Source: an uncultured Pseudorhodoferax sp. (lineage in GTDB: Bacteria; Pseudomonadota; Gammaproteobacteria; Burkholderiales; Burkholderiaceae). From it: 7,277 bases of DNA. The position numbers were made by a program, and so were the translations under genes. Under the pieces are notes generated by a model. That model made no database searches, was not told the origin of the DNA, and was given only the letters and a program-made list of their open reading frames with translations. Positions 1 to 6,840 of the stretch are shown one piece after another. Each line of letters opens with the position of its first letter. Position 1 is the stretch's first letter. The stretch is from the NCBI GenBank assembly GCA_913776795.1, contig CAJYRH010000132.1, positions 1 through 7,277 on the forward strand. Direction: 5' to 3'.

Positions 1-1
1 G

Positions 2-913
2 TGCGGCCGAGGCACCGGCCGTGACCACGATGCGGCGCGCCGGCACCTGCAGCTGGCCTGCCTGGCGCTGATCGAGGCCGGCGATGAAGTGCTGATGCCG
101 GACCCGAGCTACCCCTGCAACCGGCATTTCGTGAGCGCCGCCGAAGGCCGCGCCGTGCTGCTGCCGACGACGGCGTCCGAACGCTTCCAGCTCAGCGCCG
201 ACAAGGTCGCCGCCGCCTGGAACGCACAGACGCGCGGGGTGCTGCTGGCCTCGCCCTCCAACCCCACCGGCACCTCGATCGCGCCCGACGAACTGGCCCG
301 CATCCATGCGCAGGTCCAGGCGCGCGGCGGCATCACGCTCATCGACGAGATCTACCTGGGCCTGTCCTACGACCCGGCCTTCGGTCGCAGCGCGCTGGCG
401 CTGGGCGAGGACGTGGTCAGCATCAACAGCTTTTCCAAATACTTCAACATGACGGGGTGGCGTCTGGGCTGGCTGGTCGTGCCCGATGCGCTGGTACCCG
501 TGGTCGAGCGCATCGCGCAGAACCTGTTCATCTGCGCCAGCACCGTCGCGCAGCACGCTGCGCTGGCCTGCTTCGAGGCCGAGAGCCTCGCGCTGTACGA
601 GCAGCGCCGCGCCGAATTCCGCGCGCGGCGCGACTACTTCGTGCCGGCGCTCGACGGGCTGGGCCTGAAGGTGCCCGTCATGCCCGACGGCGCCTTCTAC
701 GCCTGGGCCGACTGCGCGCAGGCCTGCGAGCGACTGGGCGTGCAGGGCAGCTGGGATCTCACGTTCGCGCTGATGCGCCAGGCCCACCTGGCCGTGACGC
801 CGGGCCGCGACTTCGGCCAGGCCGACACCGGCCGCTTCGTCCGCTTCTCCACCGCCAGCTCGATGGCCCACCTGCAGGAAGCGGTGGCGCGCCTGCGCAC
901 CCTGCTCGCATGA
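2..913 (+). CDS. PLP-dependent aminotransferase, class I/II (5' partial)
   Basis: C-terminal part of a cytosolic fold-type I aminotransferase, which moves an amino group between an amino acid and a 2-oxo acid through pyridoxal phosphate. Counting from the GTG at 89, one sees SNPTG (57-61), the cofactor aspartate in IDEIY (D86), the Schiff-base lysine in SFSKYFNMTGWRLGW (K117, bases 437-439) and the carboxylate-binding arginine in FVRFS (R252). The GTG at 89 is not the real start: family sequence (ALIEAGDEV) continues upstream in the same frame and the gene enters from outside the window. In the first ~45 bases the family-like sequence appears to switch frame (see findings), so the extreme 5' end is uncertain. 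The substrate cannot be told from the sequence; aspartate/alanine/aromatic-type enzymes all fit. The stop overlaps the ybgC start, suggesting co-translation. Confidence 0.9.
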   Translation, partial: CGRGTGRDHDAARRHLQLACLALIEAGDEVLMPDPSYPCNRHFVSAAEGRAVLLPTTASERFQLSADKVAAAWNAQTRGVLLASPSNPTGTSIAPDELARIHAQVQARGGITLIDEIYLGLSYDPAFGRSALALGEDVVSINSFSKYFNMTGWRLGWLVVPDALVPVVERIAQNLFICASTVAQHAALACFEAESLALYEQRRAEFRARRDYFVPALDGLGLKVPVMPDGAFYAWADCAQACERLGVQGSWDLTFALMRQAHLAVTPGRDFGQADTGRFVRFSTASSMAHLQEAVARLRTLLA

Positions 914-1329
914 CGGACGCCATGTTCCGCTTCCCGGTGCGCGTGTACTGGGAAGACACCGACGCCGGCGGCATCGTGTTCTATGTGAACTACCTGAAGT
1001 TCTTCGAACGTGCGCGCACCGAGTGGCTGCGCGCGCGCGGCATCGGCCAACGCACGCTGAAGGAGCGGACCGGCGGAATGTTCGTCGTCAGCGACACGCA
1101 GGTGCGCTACCTGCAGCCCGCGCGGCTCGACGACGAACTGCTGGTCACCGTCCGCGTGGAACGATTTGGCGCTGCCTCGCTCCTACTGGCCCAGCAGGTG
1201 CTGGCGGGGCCGGCACCTGGCGGGCCTGCTCTTTGCGAGGGAAGCATCCGCATCGGCTGGGTCCAGGCCGACACGCTGCGCCCTGCGAGAATTCCGCCCT
1301 CGGTTTTGAACGTGCTAGAACAAACATGA
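910..1329 (+). CDS. ybgC: Acyl-CoA thioesterase YbgC (Tol-Pal associated, hotdog fold)
   Basis: A 139-residue cytosolic hotdog-fold thioesterase that hydrolyses acyl-CoA thioesters. YbgC heads the Tol-Pal cluster in many proteobacteria; its tie to the Tol machinery is by gene order and reported phospholipid-enzyme contacts, not by an essential role. The family signature is clear at residues 13-33: YWEDTDAGGIVFY, followed by YLKFFERARTEWL. The expected catalytic aspartate is D18, as in 4-hydroxybenzoyl-CoA thioesterase relatives. Length matches the family (about 130-140 residues). The ATG at 910 overlaps the aminotransferase stop as ATGA; a second ATG at 922 (M5) is possible, and both keep the whole domain. 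The next gene, tolQ, starts 34 bases after the stop. The last ~40 bases are noticeably less GC-rich than their surroundings. Confidence 0.93.
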   Translation: MTDAMFRFPVRVYWEDTDAGGIVFYVNYLKFFERARTEWLRARGIGQRTLKERTGGMFVVSDTQVRYLQPARLDDELLVTVRVERFGAASLLLAQQVLAGPAPGGPALCEGSIRIGWVQADTLRPARIPPSVLNVLEQT

Positions 1330-1353
1330 CGCCTCTCCTGTGCCCGTCCGTCC

Positions 1354-1357
1354 GGAG
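1354..1357 (+). promoter_or_regulatory. Shine-Dalgarno of tolQ
   Basis: GGAG lies 6 bases before the ATG at 1364. It decides in favour of that ATG over the in-frame GTG at 1340, which would add eight residues and has no purine-rich tract at a useful distance. Confidence 0.65.
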
Positions 1358-1363
1358 TCCCCG

Positions 1364-2056
<693 letters not shown>

Positions 2057-2057
2057 G

Positions 2058-2477
2058 ATGCCCGGAACGGTGTCCAGAGGCCGGGGCCGCCGCACCATGA
2101 ACGAGATCAACATGGTCCCGTTCATCGACGTGATGCTGGTGCTGCTCATCATCTTCATGGTCACGGCCCCCATGGTCACGCCCAGCCTGATCGACCTGCC
2201 CAGCGTGGGCAAGGCCGGCCGCCAGCCCGACAAGATCATCCAGGTCGTCATCAACAAGGACGAGCGGCTGGAGGTCAAGGGCAGCGATGGCAGCCAGTCG
2301 GTCTCGCAGCGCGAACTCGCCGCCGCTGTCAAGCGCGCCCAGGGCGAGGACACGAACGCACCCGTGGTGATCAGCGCCGACCGCAACGTGAAGTACGAGA
2401 CCGTGGTCAAGGCCATGGACGCGCTGCAGCGCGCCGGTGTGGCGCGCGTGGGCCTGTCGGTGCAGCTCGGCCAGTAG
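2058..2477 (+). CDS. tolR: Tol-Pal system protein TolR
   Basis: A 139-residue bitopic inner-membrane protein of the ExbD/TolR family. A short basic cytoplasmic N-terminus (GRGRRTMNEINM) precedes one transmembrane helix at about 20-40 (PFIDVMLVLLIIFMVTAPMV). A periplasmic domain follows that ends in ARVGLSVQL, as in the family. D24 in the helix corresponds to the conserved membrane aspartate (Asp23 in E. coli TolR) that takes part in proton flow with TolQ. AGGA at 2047-2050 lies 7 bases before the ATG, inside the end of tolQ. The tolA start follows 9 bases after the stop, so tolQRA read as one unit. Confidence 0.96.
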   Translation: MPGTVSRGRGRRTMNEINMVPFIDVMLVLLIIFMVTAPMVTPSLIDLPSVGKAGRQPDKIIQVVINKDERLEVKGSDGSQSVSQRELAAAVKRAQGEDTNAPVVISADRNVKYETVVKAMDALQRAGVARVGLSVQLGQ

Positions 2478-2486
2478 ACAAGGGCA

Positions 2487-3497
2487 ATGGCCACCTTGAC
2501 CCATGCTGCGCTGGAACCCTCCAGCCTCACACCACCTCAGCAGGGCGGCCTGCTGCGCTCCGTCGGCCTGGCGCTGGTGGCGCATGCCTTGCTGATCGCC
2601 GCGCTGACCTGGGGCGTGAACTGGAAGTCCCAGGAAGCCCCGGTCGTGGAGGCCGAGATCTGGTCCTCCGTGCGCCAGCAGGCGGCACCGCGGGCCGTCG
2701 AGCCGCCGGCCGTGCAGCCCGAGCCCGAACCTCCCAAGCCGCAACCCAAGGTCGAGCCTGCCCCGACGCCGCCGGCACCGCCCAAGGTCGCCCCGCCCCC
2801 CGACACCAGCGTGCGCGACGCGCAGATTGCGCTGGAGCGCGAGAAGCAGGAGCGCGAACGCAAGGAGCGCGAGCGCGAACTCGCCGAGCGGCGCGAGCAG
2901 CAGAAAAAGGCCGCCGCCGAAAAGCAGCGCCAGGAAGACCTGGCCGATGCCAGGCGCGAAGCGCAGCAGAAGGCTGAGGCCCAGAAAAAGCTCGAAGCCC
3001 AGAAGAAGGCCGAGGCGCAGAAGAAGGCCGAAGCCGACGAACGCAAGGCCGCCGAGGCGGCCGAGGCCAAGCGCAAGCAGCAACAACAGCAGCAGGCCGC
3101 GGCCAAGGCCGCCGATGAAAAAGCCGCCGAAGCCCGCCGCCAGGAGAACATCCGCCGCATGCAGGGCATGGCCGGTGCCAGCGGCGGCCCCACCGCCACC
3201 GGCAGCGCGCTGCAATCCAGTGGGCCGTCGGCCAGCTACGGGGGGCGTGTCGCGGCGCGTGTGCGCCCGAACATCGTGTTTCCCGACAGCGTCCCCGGCA
3301 ACCCGGCGGCCGAAGTCGAGGTCCGCACGGCACCGGACGGCACCATCGTCGGCCGCCGCCTGGTCAAGTCCAGCGGCAACAAGGCCTGGGACGATGCCGT
3401 GCTGCGCGCGATCGACAAGACCGAGACCTTGCCGCGCGACACCGATGGCCGCGTGCCCTCGCTGATGACCATCAGCTTCCGGCCCAAGGACAACTGA
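2487..3497 (+). CDS. tolA: Cell envelope integrity protein TolA
   Basis: A 336-residue TolA, which links the TolQR motor in the inner membrane to TolB/Pal at the outer membrane. In order: a short cytoplasmic tail; one membrane anchor at about 25-46 (SVGLALVAHALLIAALTWGV); a proline-rich stretch at about 72-105; and a long charged Ala/Lys/Glu/Gln/Arg helix at about 108-222, with a run of six glutamines at 198-203. After a Gly/Ser/Ala linker (about 229-250) comes a TonB/TolA-type C-terminal domain (about 251-336: RVRPNIVFPD, AEVEVRTAPDGTIVGRRLVK, WDDAVLRAI). The ATG at 2487 is the only sensible start before the anchor; AAGGG at 2480-2484 sits unusually close to it (2 bases). The frame is intact. 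The gene ends 42 bases before the stop of a convergent gene, and tolB does not follow. Confidence 0.95.
   Translation: MATLTHAALEPSSLTPPQQGGLLRSVGLALVAHALLIAALTWGVNWKSQEAPVVEAEIWSSVRQQAAPRAVEPPAVQPEPEPPKPQPKVEPAPTPPAPPKVAPPPDTSVRDAQIALEREKQERERKERERELAERREQQKKAAAEKQRQEDLADARREAQQKAEAQKKLEAQKKAEAQKKAEADERKAAEAAEAKRKQQQQQQAAAKAADEKAAEARRQENIRRMQGMAGASGGPTATGSALQSSGPSASYGGRVAARVRPNIVFPDSVPGNPAAEVEVRTAPDGTIVGRRLVKSSGNKAWDDAVLRAIDKTETLPRDTDGRVPSLMTISFRPKDN
2973..3026 (+). repeat. Three 18-bp units coding for (A/L)EAQKK in the TolA helix
   Basis: Three in-frame 18-base units encode AEAQKK, LEAQKK and AEAQKK (TolA residues 163-180), followed by a diverged AEADER unit. This is ordinary helical repeat structure of TolA domain II. 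It is a likely place for length variation between strains. Confidence 0.75.
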
Positions 3498-3516
3498 ACC
3501 AGACCGAAGCGAACGC

Positions 3517-3536
3517 GCGCGCCCGGGGTGGCGCGC
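3517..3536. terminator. Possible bidirectional hairpin between tolA and the convergent regulator gene
   Basis: GCGCGCC (3517-3523) pairs perfectly with GGCGCGC (3530-3536) around a 6-base loop, in the 42-base gap between two convergent genes. No T-tract follows on either strand, so it is not a classic intrinsic terminator. GC-rich DNA gives such stems by chance; the position is the main support. Confidence 0.35.
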
Positions 3537-3539
3537 AGG

Positions 3540-5522
3540 TCAGGCCGGCGGCACGCCCTCCTGCTCGCGCAGCCAGCGCCACAGCGTGGAGCGGCTCACA
3601 CCCAGCAGGCGCGCAGCCTTCTGGCGGTTCTGCCCGGCCTGCTGCATCGCCTGCGCCACGCGCTCGGACTGCGTGGCCCCTGGTCCTGCGGACACCTGCG
3701 GCTCGCGCCCTGGCCCGAACAGTTCGGGGCATTCGACGCGCAGGTCTGCGGCATCGGCCTGCGAAGACACGCCCGCGGCCGTGAAGTACACCGCAAGCCG
3801 CTCGCAGATGTTCTGCAGTTCGCGCACATTGCCGGGCCAGCCATAGTCCTGCATGGCGGGCAGCAGCGGTGCCAGCACACTGGCCGCATCGCGGCGGGCG
3901 CCACAGCGGGCCAGGCCGCGCTGCATCAGCTGCTCGGCCAGCAGCGCGACGTCTTCGCGCCGCTCGCGCAGGGGCGGCAGGGGCAGGCGCAGGGTGTTGA
4001 GCCGGTAGAACAGGTCCTCGCGGAACTGGCGCTGCGCCACCCGCTCGGCCAGCGGCTGGTGGGTGGCAGCGATGACCCGCAAGTCCACCGGGATCGCGCT
4101 GCTGCCGCCCAGCCGCGTCACCTCGCGCTCCTGCAGCACCCGCAGCAGGCGGCTCTGCAGCGCCATCGGCATGTCGCCGATCTCGTCCAGGAACAGCGTG
4201 CCGGTGTGCGCCGCCTCGACCAGGCCGCGCTTGCCGCCGCGCCGCGCGCCGGTGAAGGCACCCTCCTCGTAGCCGAACAGCTCGCTCTCGAGCAGCGATT
4301 CCGGGAACGAAGCGCAGTTGACCGCGATGAACGGCCGTGCCGCGCGCGCGCTTTCGTTGTGGATGGCCTGGGCGAACAACTCCTTGCCGGTTCCGCTCTC
4401 GCCGGTCACCAGCACGGTGAGATCGGACTGCGCGAAGCGGCGGGCCGCCTGCACGGCGCGCACGAAGGCGGGCGCGCGCCCGACCAGGCCGCCGAAATCA
4501 TGGCGCGCCGTGGCCTGGCGCCGCCGCTGCTGCAGCCGCAGGCTGGTGTCCGCCGCCTCGATGTCCCGCGCGTCGTAGAGCATCAGCGCGGCACCCACGG
4601 CGGCCCCCTGCTCGCGGATCGGCGTGCGGTGCGCGACCCAGTCGCGGTGCGCAAAGCGCAGCACGGCCCCGCGCTCGGCCACACCGCGCTGCAGCGTGGC
4701 CTGCAGGGACAGTTCAGGCTCCACCTGCTCCAGCGCGCGGCCCAGCAAGGCCTCGGCCGGCAGGCCCAGCAGGGCCTGCATGGGCGGGTTCACCGCGGTG
4801 ATGCGGTGCAGCCCGTCCACCGCCAGCACCGCCTCCTGCAGGTTGTCCAGCACGCCGTGCAGCAGTTCGTAGCGGCTCGCCTCCAGCCGCGCCACGCGCG
4901 CCAGTTCGATCGCATCCTCGATGCCGCGCCGCACGGATTCGATCGAGTAGGCCAGCAGCCCGGCCAGCCCGCACTCCTCGGCCAGTTCCACCACGAGGCT
5001 GGAGCCGATGATCACGCGGTAACCCTCGCGGCGCAGCTGCTCGAAGCGCTCGCGGGCATCGGCCGGCGTGTGGTAGGCGTACTGCTGCACCTCCACGTTC
5101 AGCAGCCCCTTCACGGCGTCCAGTTCGGGGATGGTCTGGCCGTACATCACGATGCCGACGCGGTCGGCGATGCGGCGGGCACGGATCAGGGCCTGCATGA
5201 GGTCGAAGCCGGTCAGCTGGATCGTCGCCACGGGCGCCTGCAGGCCGTGCCGCAGCACGCTGGCGTTAGAGCCAGCGCTCACGAAGGCATCCACCTGGCC
5301 GCGTGCCAGCCGCTCCTTCGCCAGCATCAGGGCATCGGTGAACACGCCGTCGACCAGTTCGATCTCGGCACGGTCGTGGTACTCCGCAATGATCGGCATG
5401 GCGAACTGCCGGATGTGCCGGTAGCTCATGAAGCACAGGCGCGGCTTGAAGGGCTGCAGGGCGGCGGGGGCGATGTTCGATGGCAAGCAACAAGTGTCGC
5501 ATGAACATCCGGTGAAACACAC
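3540..5522 (-). CDS. PrpR-type sigma-54-dependent transcriptional activator
   Basis: A bacterial enhancer-binding protein that remodels sigma-54 RNA polymerase by ATP hydrolysis. Numbered from the GTG at 5522 (660 residues): PrpR_N-like sensor about 27-210 (RLCFMSYRHIRQ, AFVSAGSNASVL); PAS-like region about 218-322; AAA+ domain about 343-575 with Walker A GESGTGKE (374-381), the sigma-54 contact loop GAFTGA (421-426), Walker B GTLFLDEIGD (441-450), FREDLFYRLN (500-509) and GWPGNVREL (561-569); Fis-type HTH about 620-652 (QKAARLLGVSRSTLWRWL). All catalytic motifs are intact. The start is uncertain: an in-frame stop at 5541-5543 sets the limit, and the candidates are GTG 5522, TTG 5486, CTG 5459 and ATG 5429, none with a clear ribosome site. 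GTG 5522 is the longest frame, but the first 12 residues are oddly Cys-rich, so TTG 5486 is equally credible. ATG 5429 would cut the first strand of the sensor. E. coli PrpR answers 2-methylcitrate; here no prp genes are adjacent. Divergent from the CoA-transferase, its probable target. Confidence 0.93.
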   Translation of the reverse strand: MCFTGCSCDTCCLPSNIAPAALQPFKPRLCFMSYRHIRQFAMPIIAEYHDRAEIELVDGVFTDALMLAKERLARGQVDAFVSAGSNASVLRHGLQAPVATIQLTGFDLMQALIRARRIADRVGIVMYGQTIPELDAVKGLLNVEVQQYAYHTPADARERFEQLRREGYRVIIGSSLVVELAEECGLAGLLAYSIESVRRGIEDAIELARVARLEASRYELLHGVLDNLQEAVLAVDGLHRITAVNPPMQALLGLPAEALLGRALEQVEPELSLQATLQRGVAERGAVLRFAHRDWVAHRTPIREQGAAVGAALMLYDARDIEAADTSLRLQQRRRQATARHDFGGLVGRAPAFVRAVQAARRFAQSDLTVLVTGESGTGKELFAQAIHNESARAARPFIAVNCASFPESLLESELFGYEEGAFTGARRGGKRGLVEAAHTGTLFLDEIGDMPMALQSRLLRVLQEREVTRLGGSSAIPVDLRVIAATHQPLAERVAQRQFREDLFYRLNTLRLPLPPLRERREDVALLAEQLMQRGLARCGARRDAASVLAPLLPAMQDYGWPGNVRELQNICERLAVYFTAAGVSSQADAADLRVECPELFGPGREPQVSAGPGATQSERVAQAMQQAGQNRQKAARLLGVSRSTLWRWLREQEGVPPA

Positions 5523-5524
5523 AC

Positions 5525-5541
5525 ACGGGCGCGGCGCCCGT
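5525..5541. promoter_or_regulatory. Perfect 8+1+8 palindrome, candidate activator-binding site (UAS)
   Basis: ACGGGCGC, one central base (5533), then GCGCCCGT. The centre is about 76 bases before the predicted transcription start of the CoA-transferase operon, a normal place for an enhancer-binding-protein site. It is also just upstream of the regulator's longest possible start, so it could mediate autoregulation. That it binds the adjacent PrpR-type protein is inference; GC-rich palindromes can be fortuitous. Confidence 0.5.
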
Positions 5542-5554
5542 CATCTTCCATTCA

Positions 5555-5567
5555 AATCAATGGGTTG
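5555..5567 (+). promoter_or_regulatory. Candidate IHF-binding site
   Basis: The sequence AATCAATGGGTTG fits the IHF consensus WATCAANNNNTTR at every defined position. It sits in the only AT-rich patch of the region, between the palindrome and the -24/-12 promoter. That is where IHF bends DNA at many sigma-54 promoters. A small overlapping inverted repeat, CCATT (5548-5552) and AATGG (5559-5563), is also present. Confidence 0.6.
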
Positions 5568-5582
5568 CGGGGTTTGGACGGT

Positions 5583-5598
5583 TGGCACGCAAGCTGCA
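5583..5598 (+). promoter_or_regulatory. Sigma-54 (-24/-12) promoter of the CoA-transferase operon
   Basis: TGGCACGCAAGCTGCA matches TGGCACNNNNNTTGCA with one change (C for the first T of the -12 box). The invariant GG (5584-5585) and GC (5596-5597) are separated by exactly 10 bases. Transcription would begin near 5609, leaving a leader of about 23 bases with the Shine-Dalgarno before the TTG start at 5632. The divergent neighbour encodes a sigma-54 activator with an intact GAFTGA loop, which strongly supports the call. Confidence 0.82.
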
Positions 5599-5620
5599 AC
5601 CGCTGTTCCATCACACCCAC

Positions 5621-5624
5621 GGAG
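5621..5624 (+). promoter_or_regulatory. Shine-Dalgarno fixing the TTG start of the CoA-transferase
   Basis: GGAG lies 7 bases before TTG 5632. No ATG or GTG occurs in frame between the predicted transcription start and the conserved N-terminus, so this site decides the start. The first ATG (5671) would remove the strand LEHITVLDLTH. Confidence 0.7.
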
Positions 5625-5631
5625 ACCGCCC

Positions 5632-6828
5632 TTGGCACTGGAACACATCACCGTCCTCGACCTCACCCACATGCTGTCGGGACCCTACGGCACCATGCTG
5701 CTGGCCGACCTGGGCGCCCGCACCATCAAGGTCGAGCCGCCTGGCACCGGCGAAGGCACGCGGCGGCTGCTGGAGCACGACCCGGACTACGCACGCGACG
5801 GCATGGGCGCGTACTTCCTGACGCTGAACCGCAACAAGCACAGCGTCTGCGTGGACCTCAAGAGCGCCGCGGGCAAGGCCGTGTTCATGGACCTCGTGCG
5901 GCATGCCGACGTGGTGTTCGACAACTTCAGTGTCGGCGTTCCGACCCGCCTGGGCATCGGCCATGCGGAGCTGGCCCAGGTCAATCCGCGCATCATCACC
6001 TGCTCGGTGACCGGGTTCGGCGAGACCGGCCCGCAGACCCAGCGCCCTGCGTTCGACCAGGTCGTGCAGGCCATGGGCGGCGGCATGTCGATCACGGGCA
6101 CACCGCAGAGCGGCCCGACCCGCAGCGGCATTCCCATCGGCGACCTGGGAGGCGGCATCTTCGGCGCCATCGGCGTGCTGGCAGCGCTGGCCGAACGCGA
6201 ACGCACCGGCGTCGGCCAGCATGTCGATGTGTCCATGCTGGATGCGCAGATCTCGCTGCTCAACTACATGGCCACCATGCATCTGCTGTCCGGCCATGTG
6301 CCCGGCGGCATCGGCAACGGGCATTTCGTGCACGTTCCCTACAACAGCTACCCGACGGCCGACGGCCACGTCATCGTCGCGTGCATCGGTGACCCGTTCT
6401 TCGAGCGCTTCGTCGAATTCATCGACCTGCCCGCGCTGCGCGATCCGGAACTGCGCAAGCAGCCTGTGCGCTACGCGGCCAAGGAGCGGATCGACGCGCT
6501 GATCGCGGACGCGTTCCGCCAGCACGGCACGGAGCACTGGCTCGAACGCCTGCGCGCCGCCCGCATTCCCTGCGGCCCGGTGAACAATTTCGCGCAGGCA
6601 CTGGGCGACACGCAGGTCCAGGCGCGCGACATGGTGGTGCCCGTGCAGTTGCGCACGGGCGAGACCGTGCGCATGCCCGGCAACCCGGTCAAGCTGTCTG
6701 GCGCGGGGCCGGCCCGCTATACATGCCCGCCCGCGCTGGGCCAGGACACCGACCAGGTGCTGACCGAGCTGCTGGGCTACGACGGCGAGCGGCTGGCAGA
6801 GCTCAAGCGCTCCGGCGCGGTCGCCTGA
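5632..6828 (+). CDS. Family III (CaiB/BaiF) CoA-transferase
   Basis: A 398-residue cytosolic enzyme of the formyl-CoA transferase/CaiB-BaiF family, which moves CoA from a donor thioester (often succinyl-CoA) to a free carboxylic acid. Family features: N-terminal LEHITVLDLTHMLSGPYGTMLLADLGA (3-29) with IKVEPPGTGE (32-41); NRNKHSVCVDLKSAAGK (66-82); DVVFDNFSVGVPTRLGIG (93-110); TGFGETGP (127-134); the GIPIGDLGGG loop (166-175), whose D171 aligns with the acyl-accepting aspartate of formyl-CoA transferase (Asp169); TGVGQHVDVSMLDA (192-205); and IPCGPVNNF (312-320). Length and frame are normal. The start is TTG, supported by a ribosome site and the fold. It is first in an operon with an HMG-CoA lyase-family gene 12 bases downstream, behind a sigma-54 promoter. 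The substrate is unknown; with a lyase partner, a 3-hydroxy-acid such as 3-hydroxy-3-methylglutarate or a citramalate-like acid is a reasonable guess. Confidence 0.94.
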   Translation: MALEHITVLDLTHMLSGPYGTMLLADLGARTIKVEPPGTGEGTRRLLEHDPDYARDGMGAYFLTLNRNKHSVCVDLKSAAGKAVFMDLVRHADVVFDNFSVGVPTRLGIGHAELAQVNPRIITCSVTGFGETGPQTQRPAFDQVVQAMGGGMSITGTPQSGPTRSGIPIGDLGGGIFGAIGVLAALAERERTGVGQHVDVSMLDAQISLLNYMATMHLLSGHVPGGIGNGHFVHVPYNSYPTADGHVIVACIGDPFFERFVEFIDLPALRDPELRKQPVRYAAKERIDALIADAFRQHGTEHWLERLRAARIPCGPVNNFAQALGDTQVQARDMVVPVQLRTGETVRMPGNPVKLSGAGPARYTCPPALGQDTDQVLTELLGYDGERLAELKRSGAVA

Positions 6829-6840
6829 GGCGCAGGCGCG

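Noticed and set aside
1340..1363. GTG start extending TolQ by eight residues
   Set aside because: No ribosome site precedes it, while ATG 1364 has GGAG at proper spacing and gives the usual TolQ N-terminus and length.
3060..3110. Gln-repeat and Ala/Lys-rich DNA in tolA as a possible microsatellite or phase-variable tract
   Set aside because: The glutamine run mixes CAG and CAA codons and the unit is a triplet, so slippage would not shift the frame; it fits ordinary TolA composition.
3528..5504. A 658-codon open frame on the + strand opposite the PrpR-type gene
   Set aside because: It is a shadow of the - strand gene in GC-rich DNA: the product is low-complexity and rich in H, Q, R, A and G with no domain, while the opposite strand has all the sigma-54 activator motifs.
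5633..5638. A second TGGCAC that could be a -24 box
   Set aside because: There is no GC at the required 10-base spacing, and it lies at the start codon of the CoA-transferase.
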